Source: Rhodospirillaceae bacterium
GTDB taxonomy: Bacteria > Pseudomonadota > Alphaproteobacteria > CACIAM-22H2
Assembly (NCBI GenBank): GCA_009694125.1
Contig: SHVT01000005.1
Coordinates: forward strand, 1 to 42,801
Length of the DNA stretch: 42,801 nucleotides
Direction: 5' to 3'
Position 1 is the stretch's first letter; every line of letters begins with the position of its first letter. The notes beneath the pieces were generated by a model. It saw only the letters and a program-made list of their open reading frames with translations. It was not told the origin of the DNA and did not search any database. Position numbers and translations under genes: made by a program. This document shows positions 1 to 9,263 of this stretch, in pieces.

Positions 1-881
1 ATCAGGCGGCGGTCGAAATCGCCGATTTCCGCGGCCAAATCGGCGCGCACCGGCACCGCCATTTCCGCCGCCGCGCTGGGCGTCGGGGCGCGGCGGTCGG
101 AGGCAAAGTCGATCAGCGTCGAATCGGTTTCGTGACCCACCGCCGAAATCAGGGGGATGAGTGAGGCGGCGGCGGCGCGCACGACGATTTCTTCGTTGAA
201 GGCCATGAGGTCTTCGAGGCTGCCGCCGCCGCGCGCCACGATCAGCAGATCCGGTCGCGGCGGCGAACCGCCGACAACCAACCGGTTAAAACCGGCGATC
301 GCCGCCGCCACCTGTGCCGCCGCGCCTTCTCCCTGCACCGCCACCGGCCACAACAGAACCCGGCGCGGAAAGCGGTCGGCGAGGCGGTGCAAAATGTCGC
401 GAATCACCGCGCCCGAAGGTGAGGTGACGATGCCGATGATCTCGGGCAAATAAGGCAGCTTGCGTTTACGTTCGGCGGCGAACAGCCCCTCGGCGGCCAG
501 GCGTTGTTTGCGTTCTTCCAGGAGCCGCAGCAGCGCCCCCCTTCCCGCCAGTTCGACCGACTCGACCACCAACTGATATTTCGAGCGGCCGCCATAGGTG
601 GTGATGCGCCCGCTCGCCACCACTTCCATGCCGTCCTCGGGCAGAATCGATAGGCGTTGGACGGTGCCGCGCCAGCACACGGCGTCGATCACGGAATCTT
701 CGTCCTTCAGGGCAAAATAGACATGGCCCGATGTGTGGCGCTTCACGCCCGAGACTTCGCCGCGCACACGCACCCAGGCAAAAGCATCCTCAAGGGTGCG
801 CTTGAGCGCGGCCGACAACTCGCTCACCGAAAATTCGGGGAGATTGCGCGGAGCCTCGGCGGCGGGCAGGGTTGCGATCAT
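1..881 (-). CDS. xseA: Exodeoxyribonuclease VII large subunit (3' end cut by window edge)
   Basis: The reverse strand encodes the N-terminal ~293 residues of XseA. This is the catalytic subunit that, with XseB, degrades single-stranded DNA into oligonucleotides in the cytoplasm during recombination and repair. Translation from the ATG at 881 gives an OB-fold region near residues 12-110, with [17 protein letters not shown] at the start and [17 protein letters not shown] after it. It then runs into the catalytic domain with [12 protein letters not shown]-type and [11 protein letters not shown] motifs and the family hallmark [20 protein letters not shown] near residues 250-270. The reading frame is open to base 1, so the C-terminal coiled coil lies outside the window. 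It is divergent from purD. A TTGTGA/TATCAT pair sits just upstream at 894-921, which would leave a very short leader. The family assignment is secure; the start is the only in-frame ATG that fits. Confidence 0.95.
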   Translation of the reverse strand, partial: MIATLPAAEAPRNLPEFSVSELSAALKRTLEDAFAWVRVRGEVSGVKRHTSGHVYFALKDEDSVIDAVCWRGTVQRLSILPEDGMEVVASGRITTYGGRSKYQLVVESVELAGRGALLRLLEERKQRLAAEGLFAAERKRKLPYLPEIIGIVTSPSGAVIRDILHRLADRFPRRVLLWPVAVQGEGAAAQVAAAIAGFNRLVVGGSPPRPDLLIVARGGGSLEDLMAFNEEIVVRAAAASLIPLISAVGHETDSTLIDFASDRRAPTPSAAAEMAVPVRADLAAEIGDFDRRL

Positions 882-893
882 TGCCTTTGAAAT

Positions 894-921
894 ATGATAC
901 AAGACCCGCCGTCTCTCACAA
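894..921 (-). promoter_or_regulatory. Candidate sigma70-type promoter for xseA
   Basis: On the minus strand, TTGTGA (921-916) and TATCAT (899-894) are separated by 16 bases, upstream of the xseA ATG at 881. A plus-strand TATGAT (893-898) overlaps the same -10 and could serve purD, but no good -35 accompanies it. The leader to xseA would be only about 6 bases, which makes this a weak prediction. Confidence 0.3.
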
Positions 922-956
922 AGGCCGCACCCACCGTTTATGGCGTCGAAATCGGC

Positions 957-2237
957 ATGAAGATATTGGTCGTTGGATCGGGCGGGCGCGAACACGCGCT
1001 GTGTTGGGCCATCGCGGCGTCTCCCCTGTGTGACAAGCTTTATTGCGCGCCCGGCAATGCCGGCATCGCGGCGGAGACCGAATGTGTGCCGATCGCGGCC
1101 GGGGACATCGACGCCATCGTCGATTTCTGCCGCAAACAGGCCATTGAATTCGTGGTCGTCGGACCCGAGGCACCGCTGGTCGCGGGTCTCGTCGATCGGC
1201 TTGAAGGCGCGGGAATCATGGCCTTTGGCCCGACCCAAGCGGCGGCGGCCCTGGAAGGGTCGAAGGGGTTCATGAAGGATTTGTGTGCCAAACACAACAT
1301 CCCGACCGCGCGTTACCACCGCTTCCGCGACGCCGAAAAAGCCAAGGCCCATGTCCGCGTTCACGGCGCGCCGATTGTGGTCAAGGCCGACGGACTCGCC
1401 GCCGGCAAGGGCGTGACCGTGGCCCGCAGCGTCGCCGAGGCATGCGCCGCCATCGATTCGTGCCTGACCGAACGCCGCTTCGGCGCCGCCGGGGAGGAAG
1501 TCCTGCTGGAAGAGGTCCTAACCGGCGAGGAATGCAGCTTTCACTGCCTCGTCGATGGCGAATTCGCGTTGCCCCTGGCCACGGCCCAGGACCACAAGGC
1601 CGTGCTCGACGGGGAGCGCGGACCCAATACCGGCGGCATGGGCGCCTATTCGCCGGCCGGCATCATGACGCCCGAATTGGAAAGGCGGGTGATGGACGAA
1701 ATCATCAGCCCGACCGTGGCGGCGATGGCGCGGGACGGAATGCCCTTCCGCGGCGTGCTCTATGCCGGGCTGATGATCACCGACAGCGGCCCCAAGTTGC
1801 TTGAATACAACGTTCGCTTCGGCGACCCCGAATGCCAAGTCCTGCTGATGCGGCTGATGTCGGACCTGCTGCCGGCGTTGCTCGCGGCCCATGACGGTGT
1901 GCTCAAGACCTTCTATTTGCGCTGGTTTCCCGAAACCGCCTTATGTGTGGTCATGGCCGCCAAGGGTTACCCGGGCGAATCGGTCAAGGGCAGCGAAATC
2001 AAAGGGCTCGATCGCGCCGGCGCCGTCGATGGCGTCACCATCTTCCACGCCGGAACCAAGCGCGAGGGCGAAAAGCTACTGGCCGAAGGCGGGCGGGTGC
2101 TCGGCGTCACCGCCCTCGGCGACAATGTCGCCGAGGCCCAGGCGAGAGCCTATCGCGCCGTCGATCTCGTCGATTGGCCGCAAGGCTTTTGCCGCCGCGA
2201 CATCGGCTGGCGCGCCGTGGCCCGCGGCGGGGAATAA
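957..2237 (+). CDS. purD: Phosphoribosylamine--glycine ligase
   Basis: This 426-residue enzyme ligates glycine to 5-phosphoribosylamine with ATP (GARS), the second step of de novo purine synthesis in the cytosol. The N-terminus [18 protein letters not shown] is the PurD phosphate-binding signature. The ATP-grasp domain follows, with [13 protein letters not shown] near residue 145, [12 protein letters not shown] near residue 225 and [12 protein letters not shown] near residue 282. The length matches the family (about 425-430). The frame is open upstream to a possible start at 894, but that would add 21 residues before the conserved N-terminus, so the ATG at 957 is chosen. It is divergent from xseA, and its stop lies only six bases from the stop of convergent tadA. 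Confidence 0.97.
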   Translation: MKILVVGSGGREHALCWAIAASPLCDKLYCAPGNAGIAAETECVPIAAGDIDAIVDFCRKQAIEFVVVGPEAPLVAGLVDRLEGAGIMAFGPTQAAAALEGSKGFMKDLCAKHNIPTARYHRFRDAEKAKAHVRVHGAPIVVKADGLAAGKGVTVARSVAEACAAIDSCLTERRFGAAGEEVLLEEVLTGEECSFHCLVDGEFALPLATAQDHKAVLDGERGPNTGGMGAYSPAGIMTPELERRVMDEIISPTVAAMARDGMPFRGVLYAGLMITDSGPKLLEYNVRFGDPECQVLLMRLMSDLLPALLAAHDGVLKTFYLRWFPETALCVVMAAKGYPGESVKGSEIKGLDRAGAVDGVTIFHAGTKREGEKLLAEGGRVLGVTALGDNVAEAQARAYRAVDLVDWPQGFCRRDIGWRAVARGGE

Positions 2238-2243
2238 CCGCCG

Positions 2244-2702
2244 CTATCGCCGCTCGCGGAAAAAGCCCCGCAACAACGCGCTGGAGCGTCCTTCATCGAT
2301 GCCGCCATACAGCTCCGGCCTGTGGTGGCAGGTACTTTGCGCGAAGATGCGGGGACCGTGTTCGACGCCGCCGCCCTTGGGGTCGGGGGCCCCGTAGTAG
2401 AGCCGCCGCAGCCGCGCGAAGCTGATCGCCTGCGCGCACATCGGGCAGGGCTCCAGCGTGACATAGAGATCGCAATCCACGAGCCACTTGGCGCCGGCTT
2501 TGGCCGCGGCCGCGCGGATGGCGAGAAGCTCGGCATGCGCCGTCGGGTCGCCTCCGGTCTCGACCAGATTATGCGCCGCCGCCAAAACCTCCCCGGTCGG
2601 ACCATGGACCAATACGGCGCCAACCGGCACTTCGCCCGCGGCGGCTCCCTTTTCCGCCTCGGCCAGGGCCAATTCCATGAAGGTGGGTCGCTGGGTATCC
2701 AT
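2244..2702 (-). CDS. tadA: tRNA-specific adenosine deaminase
   Basis: A 152-residue zinc deaminase that converts A34 to inosine at the wobble position of tRNA-Arg(ACG). The zinc-binding and proton-shuttle residues are visible as TAHAE (His56, Glu58) and EPCPMC (Cys86, Cys89). The N-terminal helix FMELALAEAEKGAAAGEVPV and the middle VTLEPCPMCAQAI are typical of TadA rather than free-cytidine deaminases. Length is normal for the family. It is convergent with purD and divergent from the C26 hydrolase gene, and stands near rluB-type and rsmD genes, another translation-linked neighbourhood. A nucleoside or guanine deaminase is the main alternative, but the motif spacing and length favour TadA. Confidence 0.93.
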   Translation of the reverse strand: MDTQRPTFMELALAEAEKGAAAGEVPVGAVLVHGPTGEVLAAAHNLVETGGDPTAHAELLAIRAAAAKAGAKWLVDCDLYVTLEPCPMCAQAISFARLRRLYYGAPDPKGGGVEHGPRIFAQSTCHHRPELYGGIDEGRSSALLRGFFRERR

Positions 2703-2803
2703 GACTTCGCCGGCACCCTATCCCAGCCTGGGTCTCCGTGCATCCTGGCGTCCATCGCGCGCCGCGGCTTGTGTTGGCGGTGCTTCGCGGTTAAGTCATC
2801 GCC

Positions 2804-3511
2804 ATGACCCGTCCCGTCATCGGCATTACCTTGGATTGGGAGCCCCCGGGCGGCTATTCAAAGCTGCCCTGGTACGCGCTCCGCGAAAATTACTGCGGGG
2901 CGGTGGCGCGCGCCGGCGGGCTGCCGTTGCTGCTGCCGCATGAACCCGGTCTGGCCGATGACTACCTCGACCGTATCGACGGTCTGCTCGTCACCGGCGG
3001 CGCCTTCGATGTCGATCCCAGCCTGTTCGGTGCGCAAACCCGCCATGCCAGCGTAACCACCAAGGATCGGCGCACCGCCTTCGAGCTTGCAATCCTGAAG
3101 GGCGCCATCATCCGCGACGTGCCGGTTTTCGGGATTTGCGGGGGTGAGCAGCTTCTCAACGTCGTGCTCGGCGGCACGCTGATCCAACACATCCCGGATG
3201 AAATCCCCGGGGCGCTCGCCCATGAACAGCCCAACCCGCGCACCGAGCCCGGCCATGTCGTGAAGGTGGTCGCCGGCACCCTGCTCCACCGCATCACCCA
3301 GACCGGCGAAATGGCGGTGAACAGCGCCCATCACCAGGCGGTCAAGGAAACCGGACCCGGTATCGTCGTCAACGCCCGCGCGCCCGATGGCGTGATCGAG
3401 GGCATCGAGGACCCCAGCCGCCGCTTTTGCCTGGGCGTCGAATGGCACCCGGAATACGCGATCGACCCCGGCGACGAACGCCTCTTCGCGGCCTTTGTCG
3501 CCGCGGCGTGA
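2804..3511 (+). CDS. Gamma-glutamyl-gamma-aminobutyrate hydrolase family protein (peptidase C26)
   Basis: A 235-residue class-I glutamine-amidotransferase-like hydrolase. The nucleophile elbow is GICGGEQ (Cys112), and the His-Glu pair is in GVEWHPEY (His215, Glu217), giving a complete Cys-His-Glu triad. PuuD-type members hydrolyse gamma-glutamyl-GABA in putrescine breakdown, and other members act on different gamma-glutamyl amides. No putrescine-pathway gene is nearby, so the substrate cannot be told from context. It starts with ATG at 2804, divergent from tadA, and is overlapped or closely followed by the pseudouridine synthase. Family is sure; substrate is not. Confidence 0.88.
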   Translation: MTRPVIGITLDWEPPGGYSKLPWYALRENYCGAVARAGGLPLLLPHEPGLADDYLDRIDGLLVTGGAFDVDPSLFGAQTRHASVTTKDRRTAFELAILKGAIIRDVPVFGICGGEQLLNVVLGGTLIQHIPDEIPGALAHEQPNPRTEPGHVVKVVAGTLLHRITQTGEMAVNSAHHQAVKETGPGIVVNARAPDGVIEGIEDPSRRFCLGVEWHPEYAIDPGDERLFAAFVAAA

Positions 3512-3515
3512 TGCC

Positions 3516-4319
3516 GTGAAGACGCGCCGCGGTCAGGTCGCCGCCAACCCTGCGGAATCGACACCCGAATCGGGTGAACGCATCGCCAAGGTCCTCGCCC
3601 GCGCCGGGCTGTGCTCGCGGCGCGAGGCCGAGAGATGGATCGCCGAAGGCCGCGTGGCGGTCGACGGCACCGTGCTCACCAGCCCGGCTTTTAACGTGAC
3701 TCCCGGCAACGCCGTCGACGTCGACGGCAAGCCCCTGCGGGCCGCGGAAAAGCCCCGTCTGTGGCGTTATCACAAACCCAGCGGTTTGATCGTGACGTCC
3801 CGGGACCCCGAAGGCCGGCCGACGATTTTTAGCAAACTGCCCGACACCATGCCGCGCGTGGTTTCGGTGGGCAGGCTCGATCTCGATTCCGAAGGGCTGC
3901 TTTTGCTGACCAATGACGGCGGCCTCGCTCGCCATCTGGAGCTGCCGGCCACGGGTTGGGTCCGCCGCTATCGTGTTCGTGTCTTCGGCACGCCCGATGC
4001 GGCGCGCCTGGCGGCGCTGGAAAAAGGCAGCAGCGCCGGCGGCATCGATTACGGCCCGATCACGGCGGAAATCGAACGCCAGAAGGGGCGCAACGCCTGG
4101 CTCAGTGTCTCGCTGCGCGAAGGCAAGAACCGGGAGATTCGTCGCGTCCTCGAACCGCTCGGCCTCACGGTCAACCGTCTGATCCGCGTTTCCTACGGTC
4201 CCTTCCAGCTCGGCAGCCTGGCGCGGGGCGAGGTCGAGGAAGTCACCGGCAAGGTGCTGCGGGAACAACTCGGCGCCGCGCTCAAGCGCGACAAGAGCCA
4301 TGCGGATCACCGGCGGTAG
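3516..4319 (+). CDS. RluB/RsuA-type rRNA pseudouridine synthase
   Basis: A pseudouridine synthase of the RsuA/RluB/E/F family that isomerises uridine in rRNA. An N-terminal S4 RNA-binding domain (ERIAKVLARAGLCSRREAER, then GRVAVDGTVL) precedes the catalytic core with GRLDLDSEGLLLLTND. The Asp of GRLD is the predicted catalytic residue. The later motif GKNREIRRVLEPLGLTVNRL is also family-typical. No ATG start exists. A GTG at 3516 (267 residues) is chosen because it follows the preceding stop by four bases, but a TTG at 3495 (274 residues) overlapping that gene is possible. It overlaps rsmD by 20 bases, so the two rRNA modifiers are probably co-translated. RluB versus another RsuA-family member cannot be settled by eye. 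Confidence 0.9.
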   Translation: MKTRRGQVAANPAESTPESGERIAKVLARAGLCSRREAERWIAEGRVAVDGTVLTSPAFNVTPGNAVDVDGKPLRAAEKPRLWRYHKPSGLIVTSRDPEGRPTIFSKLPDTMPRVVSVGRLDLDSEGLLLLTNDGGLARHLELPATGWVRRYRVRVFGTPDAARLAALEKGSSAGGIDYGPITAEIERQKGRNAWLSVSLREGKNREIRRVLEPLGLTVNRLIRVSYGPFQLGSLARGEVEEVTGKVLREQLGAALKRDKSHADHRR

Positions 4320-4860
4320 CCTGCGCGGCCGCCGGATTGAGGCGCCGCCGGGGCCGGCGATCCGCCCGACCTCCGACCGCGCCCGTCAGGCCTTGTTCAA
4401 TATCCTCGCCCATGCCCCTTTCGCCGCGGGCATGTTGCCGGGCACGCACATCGTCGATGTTTTCGCCGGCACCGGCGCGCTTGGCCTTGAGGCCCTGTCG
4501 CATGGCGCCGCGCACGCCACCTTTATCGACAGCGATCCGGGAGCCATCGCGTGCATCCGAGGAAACGCGGCGGGTTTGGGCGAATCGGCGCGTTGCGACA
4601 TCCGCCGCGGCGATGCGCTGAAGCCCGGCCGTGCCGCGGCCGCCTGCCGCCTCGCCTTCCTCGATCCGCCCTATGGCGAGGGGTTAGCGCCGCTGGCCCT
4701 GGCCGCCCTCGCCGAAGGTCTATGGCTCGAGCCGGGGGGTCTTTGCGCGGTTGAGCTTTCATCCGCCGAAAATCTCGCGCCGCCCGCGGGGTTCGTAATC
4801 GTCGACGAGCGCACCTATCGCCGCGCCCACCTTTTATTTCTTGGCTATCGACCTAAATAA
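4300..4860 (+). CDS. rsmD: 16S rRNA (guanine966-N2)-methyltransferase
   Basis: A 186-residue SAM-dependent methyltransferase that forms m2G966 in 16S rRNA. It begins MRITGGSLRGRRIEAPPG, the RsmD signature, followed by RPTSDRARQALFNIL. SAM-binding motif I is VDVFAGTGALGLEAL (residues 52-66), and the catalytic DPPY motif is at 122-125. Length fits the family. The start ATG lies inside the end of the pseudouridine synthase gene (20-base overlap), implying translational coupling. The region after its stop (4861-4932) carries only the ribosome-binding site of the next gene. Confidence 0.95.
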   Translation: MRITGGSLRGRRIEAPPGPAIRPTSDRARQALFNILAHAPFAAGMLPGTHIVDVFAGTGALGLEALSHGAAHATFIDSDPGAIACIRGNAAGLGESARCDIRRGDALKPGRAAAACRLAFLDPPYGEGLAPLALAALAEGLWLEPGGLCAVELSSAENLAPPAGFVIVDERTYRRAHLLFLGYRPK

Positions 4861-4932
4861 CCGATCTCGCGCCGTCGTGCCTTGGCGCCGCCTGCCAAAT
4901 TTGAAACTCCGCTTTCAGGGGAATTAACCATC

Positions 4933-6009
4933 ATGCTCTTTGAGCCTTTGTCCGCCCGTTCGCTTCACTTCAAGAACCGCATGGTCATGTCGCCGATGAC
5001 GCGCTGTCGCGCCGTCGATGCCAACACACCCAACGCCTTGATGGCGGAATATTACGGCCAGCGCGCATCGGCGGGTTTGATCGTCATCGAAGGCACTTCG
5101 CCCGCGCCCAACGGACTTGGCTATGCGTTCATTCCGGGGTTGTTCAACCAGGCTCAGGTTCAGGGCTGGAAGCAGATCACCGACACGGTCCACGCCAAGG
5201 GTGGAAAAATCTTCATTCAGCTGATGCATACCGGTCGCGTGACCCATGTCGCGAACCTGCCGGCGGGCGCCGAAGTCCTGGGGCCGAGTCCGCAAACCTG
5301 CCCCGGCCAAATGTATACGGCTTCCCAGGGGATGCAGCCGCACAGCCCGCCCCGGCCGATGACGCAAGCCGACATCGACCGCGCCGTCGGCGAATACGCG
5401 GAACCGGCGCGGTTGGCGATCGCCGCGGGGTTCGACGGTGTGGAACTCCACGCCGCCAATGGCTATTTGATCGAACAATTCCTCAACGCCAACGTGAACC
5501 GGCGCACCGACGGTTATGGCGGCGACATCGCCGGCCGCAACCGATTTGCCCTGGAAGTGGCTCGTGCTGTCGCCGCCGCCATTGGCGCCGAACGTTTGGG
5601 CATCAGGCTCTCACCCCATGGCACCTTCAACGATACGGGCGCCTATCCGGACGTGGACGCCCAATATCTCGCGCTGTTGACGGAACTCTCGAAGCTCGGC
5701 CTGCTCTACGTCCATCTTCTGGACCATTCGGCGACGGGCGCGCCGCCGGTGCCGGCCGCCCTCAAGGCCCAGTTACGTAGCGCGTTCAAGGGCCTGTTTA
5801 TCCTGGCCGGCGGCTTCGACAAAACGAGCGCGGAGGCGGCACTTGCCGAAAAGCGAGCCGACATGATCGCGTTCGCCCGCGCCTTCCTCACCAATCCCGA
5901 TTTGGTCGAACGTTTTCGCAAGAACGCCGCGCTCAACGCCCCCGACATGGCGACGTTCTACGTGCCCGGCTCGAAGGGCTACACCGACTACCCGACGCTT
6001 TCCGGTTAA
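4933..6009 (+). CDS. Old Yellow Enzyme family alkene reductase (NemA-like)
   Basis: A 358-residue FMN-dependent ene-reductase that reduces activated C=C bonds, quinones or nitro-esters with NAD(P)H in the cytosol. The TIM-barrel landmarks are present: MSPMTRCRA (flavin-contact Thr23), the substrate-binding pair His173/Asn176 in ELHAANGYLIEQF, Tyr178, and NRRTDGYGG. In the segment FIQLMHTGRVTH, Met98 stands where NemA/PETN reductase have Trp (QLWHTGR), which would reshape the substrate pocket. The ATG at 4933 has a good Shine-Dalgarno, AGGGGAA at 4917-4923; an upstream TTG at 4882 would add 17 unrelated residues. It follows rsmD by 72 bases and is convergent with mutL. Physiological substrate is unknown. 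Confidence 0.9.
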   Translation: MLFEPLSARSLHFKNRMVMSPMTRCRAVDANTPNALMAEYYGQRASAGLIVIEGTSPAPNGLGYAFIPGLFNQAQVQGWKQITDTVHAKGGKIFIQLMHTGRVTHVANLPAGAEVLGPSPQTCPGQMYTASQGMQPHSPPRPMTQADIDRAVGEYAEPARLAIAAGFDGVELHAANGYLIEQFLNANVNRRTDGYGGDIAGRNRFALEVARAVAAAIGAERLGIRLSPHGTFNDTGAYPDVDAQYLALLTELSKLGLLYVHLLDHSATGAPPVPAALKAQLRSAFKGLFILAGGFDKTSAEAALAEKRADMIAFARAFLTNPDLVERFRKNAALNAPDMATFYVPGSKGYTDYPTLSG

Positions 6010-6014
6010 GGGCC

Positions 6015-6035
6015 AATAGGCGGGAACGCCCTATT
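6015..6035. terminator. Candidate bidirectional terminator hairpin
   Basis: AATAGGCG, a GGAA loop, then CGCCCTATT form an 8-bp stem with one bulged C between the convergent OYE and mutL genes, overlapping the mutL stop codon. On the plus strand it is followed by a short T-containing run (TATTT). The lack of a long U-tract keeps confidence moderate. Confidence 0.4.
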
Positions 6036-7793
6036 TCCGCCCGAACAGCCTTTCGATGTCGGAGAGCTTGAGTTCGACATAGGTCGGGTGGCCATGGCCA
6101 CATTGGCCGGAATGGGGCGTCGCTTCCATTTCGCGCAGGAGCGCGTCCATTTCGGCCGGGCCGAGCCGGCGGCCGGCGCGCACGCTGCCATGGCAGGCAA
6201 GGGTGGCGCAGAGTTGATTGAGCCGGTCCTTGAGGGCAAGCGCCTCCCCGGTTTCGGCGAGTTCGTCGGCGAGGTCGCGCATCAGGCGCTGCACGTCGAT
6301 GTCGCCAAGCGGCGCCGGGGTCTCGCGCACAACCACGGCACCCGGCCCGAAAGCCTCGACGACCAGCCCCAGCCCGGCAAATTCAGCGGCGCTGGCGACG
6401 ATCCGGGCCGACGCCGCTTCACCCAGCTCCACCACCTCGGGCACCAATAAGGGCTGACGGCGAACGCCGCCGGCCTGCCCCGCCTTCAGCCGCTCGAACA
6501 CCAAGCGCTCATGCGCGGCGTGCTGATCGACAATGACGATCCCGTCGCCGGTCTGGGCGACGATATAGGTGTCGTGAAGCTGGGCCCGCGCCATCCCCAA
6601 GGGGAAACCCGCGTGAGAGGAACGCGATTCGGAGGGAGCCGCCGATCCCGTCGATTGTGAAACCCGATTCGGTTCATTTGCCGGAGCCTGATAGGCGAAG
6701 GCCGGGGTGGGGCGAAATCCAGGCGGCCGGTGGCGGCGCCATCGGCCGGGCGCAGGGCGGCGAGCGCGGCGATGCCGGGCGTGCTGGCGGCACGGTGACC
6801 GGCGGCGGCCAAGGCGTGCCGCAACGCGCCGATGATGAGCCCGCGCATCGATCCGGCATCGCGGAAGCGGACTTCGGCCTTGGCCGGGTGAACGTTGACA
6901 TCGACCTGGCCGGGCGGCAGGTCGATGAACAGCGCCGCCACCGGATGGCGATCCCTGGCCAGTAAATCCTGATAGGCCGCGCGCAGGGCGCCGCCGAGCA
7001 GTTTGTCGCGCACCGGGCGCCCGTTGACGAACAGATATTGGTGACGCCCGGTGGCCCGGTGAAATGTCGGCAATCCGGCATGGCCAGTGAGGCGGACGTC
7101 GTCGCGGACGGCGTCAAGCGGCAGGGCGTTGGCGATGAAATCGCGGCCGATGATGGCGACCAGGCGTTCCAGCCGCGCCGATTCGCCGCTTCCCGCCGCG
7201 GGCAGTTTGAGAACGGAGCGGCCATCGATGGTCAGCGAAAAGGCGACAGAAGGACAGGCCAGCGCCAGCCTTTCCACCGCATCGATCGCCGCCGCCGCCT
7301 CGGTGCGTTCGCTTTTCAGGAATTTCAGCCGGGCCGGCGTCGCGTAGAAAAGGTCGCGCACCTCCACCTTGGTGCCGGGCGGATGCGCCGCGGGGATCGG
7401 TTCCCCCAATTGTCCGCCTTCCACCGACAACGCCCAGGCGCTGTCGGTGCCCGCTTTCCGGCTGATGAGGGTAAGGCGCGCGACCGCGCCGATGGATGGC
7501 AAAGCCTCGCCTCGGAAACCCAAGGTCGCGATATGGAGCAAATCGTCGTCGGGCAGTTTCGATGTCGCGTGGCGCTCGACCGCGAGCACCAAATCCTCGC
7601 GGCTCATGCCGCTGCCATCATCGCCGACGGCGATCAGCGCGACGCCACCCTCGCGCAGCTCGATATCGACCCTGGTGGCGCCGGCGTCGATGGCGTTTTC
7701 AACGAGTTCCTTGACCGCGGCGGCCGGGCGCTCCACGACCTCGCCGGCGGCGATGCGATTGATCAGGGTTTCGGGCAGGCGGCGGATGGTCAT
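6031..7793 (-). pseudogene. mutL: DNA mismatch repair protein MutL, disrupted by an apparent one-base frameshift
   Basis: The two halves of MutL lie in different frames. From the ATG at 7793 the GHKL ATPase domain reads normally, with VENAIDAGA (31-39), DDGSGM (58-63) and GFRGEAL (92-98), through the transducer domain to about residue 362. That frame then loses homology. The C-terminal dimerisation/nuclease domain continues in another frame down to the stop at 6031, with [13 protein letters not shown] matching the DQHA(X)2E(X)4E endonuclease motif, then ACHGSVRAG and CGHGHP. The frames can be joined in the C-rich tract at 6699-6713, where one missing base would restore a protein of about 587 residues, with the join in the variable linker. 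Without correction the N-terminal frame runs to 6486 as a 435-residue product. The start is ATG 7793, not the TTG at 7796. It is downstream of pgi. The lesion may be a sequencing error or a real mutation. Confidence 0.88.
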
Positions 7794-7814
7794 CAATCCC
7801 CCCAGGCGGCCGGA

Positions 7815-9176
7815 TCACGGCCAGTCCGCGGAAAAACCCTCGGCGAGGAACCGGAGCGCGAGCGCCTTGCCTTCCTCCACCGCCGGCTGGCCAAAGGCCT
7901 CCACACCCCAAAGTCCCGCCAAAATCATCGTCTCCAACATGAAATGCATGAGCAAGCCGCCGAGCGCGGCTTCGTCCAGGCGCGGCAGATGGATGACGCG
8001 GACGGGCCGGCCGCGTTTGGCCAACGCCGCCACGGTCGCGCGTTGTTCGGCCTCGACCAGATCGCCGATGGAACGACCGGCGAGGGCGGCGAAGGCCGGC
8101 TCACCCTTCCGCCCCTCGGTGATGATCGGCCCCGTTCCGGCGGCGGCCACGGTGACCACGGTGAACAGTTTGTCGTTGGGGCCGTCGAGATAAAGCTGAA
8201 GCTGGCTGTGCTGGTCGAGCGGGCCCAACGCCGAGATCGGGGTAGAGCCTTGTCCCGATTTGCCCAGGCTCTCCGCCCAAAGTTGCCTAAACCACTGAGC
8301 AAAGGGCTCCAGGCGGTCGGCGTAAACCAAAAGAACGACTTGGCGCAGCCCTCGGTGGCTCAGAAACGCGGCGTTGAGGGCCGCGCCGATGGCGGGCGGC
8401 GCGCCCGGCCCCGCCAAGGTGCCATCGAGAACACGCGCGGCGCCCCGGCGCAGCGCGGCGACATCGATTCCAGCGATCATCGCCGGCAACACGCCCGTCG
8501 CCGACAAGGCGGAAAACCGGCCCCCGATCCCGGGATCGTGGTCGAGCACGGGAAACCCCAACGCGCCGCCGATGCGCCGCAGCGGATTGTCGCCGGGATC
8601 GGCGAGCCCGGCCACATGTGAACCAAGTCGGTCGCCGAGCGCGGCGCGCAGCCTGGGCAACGCCGCGCCGAGTTGCGCCACGGTTTCCGCGGTCGTTCCC
8701 GATTTGGAGATGACCAGGATGCCGGTTGCACGCAAATCCACGTTGGCAAGCCGGGCGGTAAAGCTGTCGGCGTCGAGATTGTCGAGGAACCAAAGCCGGG
8801 GATTCCTCGCCGGCGCCAGCGCCGTCAATGTGCGGCCGCCGAGGCTCGATCCCCCGGTGCCGAACACCAACACGTCGTTGAACCCGCGGAACCGGGCGGC
8901 CACGTCTGCGAGCGCGGGAAAATCGTCGCGGCGATCGATCGCCGCAAAGAGCGGAAGACTTTTCCGCTGCCGGCGCAGGGTCTCAAGAATGGGCGCGGTC
9001 TCGGCGAGCGCGGTGGAGAATTGGCGGTCGGACAATCCGGTGGCACCGATCGCCGCCGCCAGGCATCGCGCATGTGATTGGCGATAAGGCAGGTCCAGGC
9101 CCGTATCGGAGTGGGCGAGCGATCGGGGCCGCCCGGCGTTCACGGCATGTTTCATGCTGAAAACCTTACCAGACAT
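7815..9176 (-). CDS. pgi: Glucose-6-phosphate isomerase
   Basis: A 453-residue PGI that interconverts glucose-6-phosphate and fructose-6-phosphate in the cytosol. Sugar-phosphate-binding motifs are visible: VFGTGGSSLGGRTL, then VISKSGTTAETVAQ (phosphate loop), GIGGRFSALSATGVLP, the catalytic-Glu segment QLWAESLGKSGQG, and the PLDQHSQLQLYLDGP histidine segment. The C-terminal EEGKALA supplies the conserved lysine region. It is shorter than the ~550-residue enterobacterial enzyme but matches the compact bacterial form. ATG at 9176 is used; ATG at 9155 is an alternative. It sits 87 bases after the M16 pair and 21 bases before mutL, and probably shares their transcript. Confidence 0.95.
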   Translation of the reverse strand: MSGKVFSMKHAVNAGRPRSLAHSDTGLDLPYRQSHARCLAAAIGATGLSDRQFSTALAETAPILETLRRQRKSLPLFAAIDRRDDFPALADVAARFRGFNDVLVFGTGGSSLGGRTLTALAPARNPRLWFLDNLDADSFTARLANVDLRATGILVISKSGTTAETVAQLGAALPRLRAALGDRLGSHVAGLADPGDNPLRRIGGALGFPVLDHDPGIGGRFSALSATGVLPAMIAGIDVAALRRGAARVLDGTLAGPGAPPAIGAALNAAFLSHRGLRQVVLLVYADRLEPFAQWFRQLWAESLGKSGQGSTPISALGPLDQHSQLQLYLDGPNDKLFTVVTVAAAGTGPIITEGRKGEPAFAALAGRSIGDLVEAEQRATVAALAKRGRPVRVIHLPRLDEAALGGLLMHFMLETMILAGLWGVEAFGQPAVEEGKALALRFLAEGFSADWP

Positions 9177-9263
9177 GGCCGGGATCGTGCCAGTGCGCGC
9201 TCGCGCTGCAGCCGGCCGGGTACGTCGTCCGCGCGCCGGCGGCCGCCCGCCGCTGGTCTGGAA

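Noticed and set aside
2722-2732. Small palindrome CCCAGCCTGGG between tadA and the C26 hydrolase gene
   Set aside because: It is only five base pairs with a one-base centre; chance is likely in GC-rich DNA.
7038-8621. 527-residue plus-strand open frame
   Set aside because: It is antisense to mutL and pgi, has biased Arg/Gly/Asp composition and no domain. It is a shadow of high-GC coding DNA.
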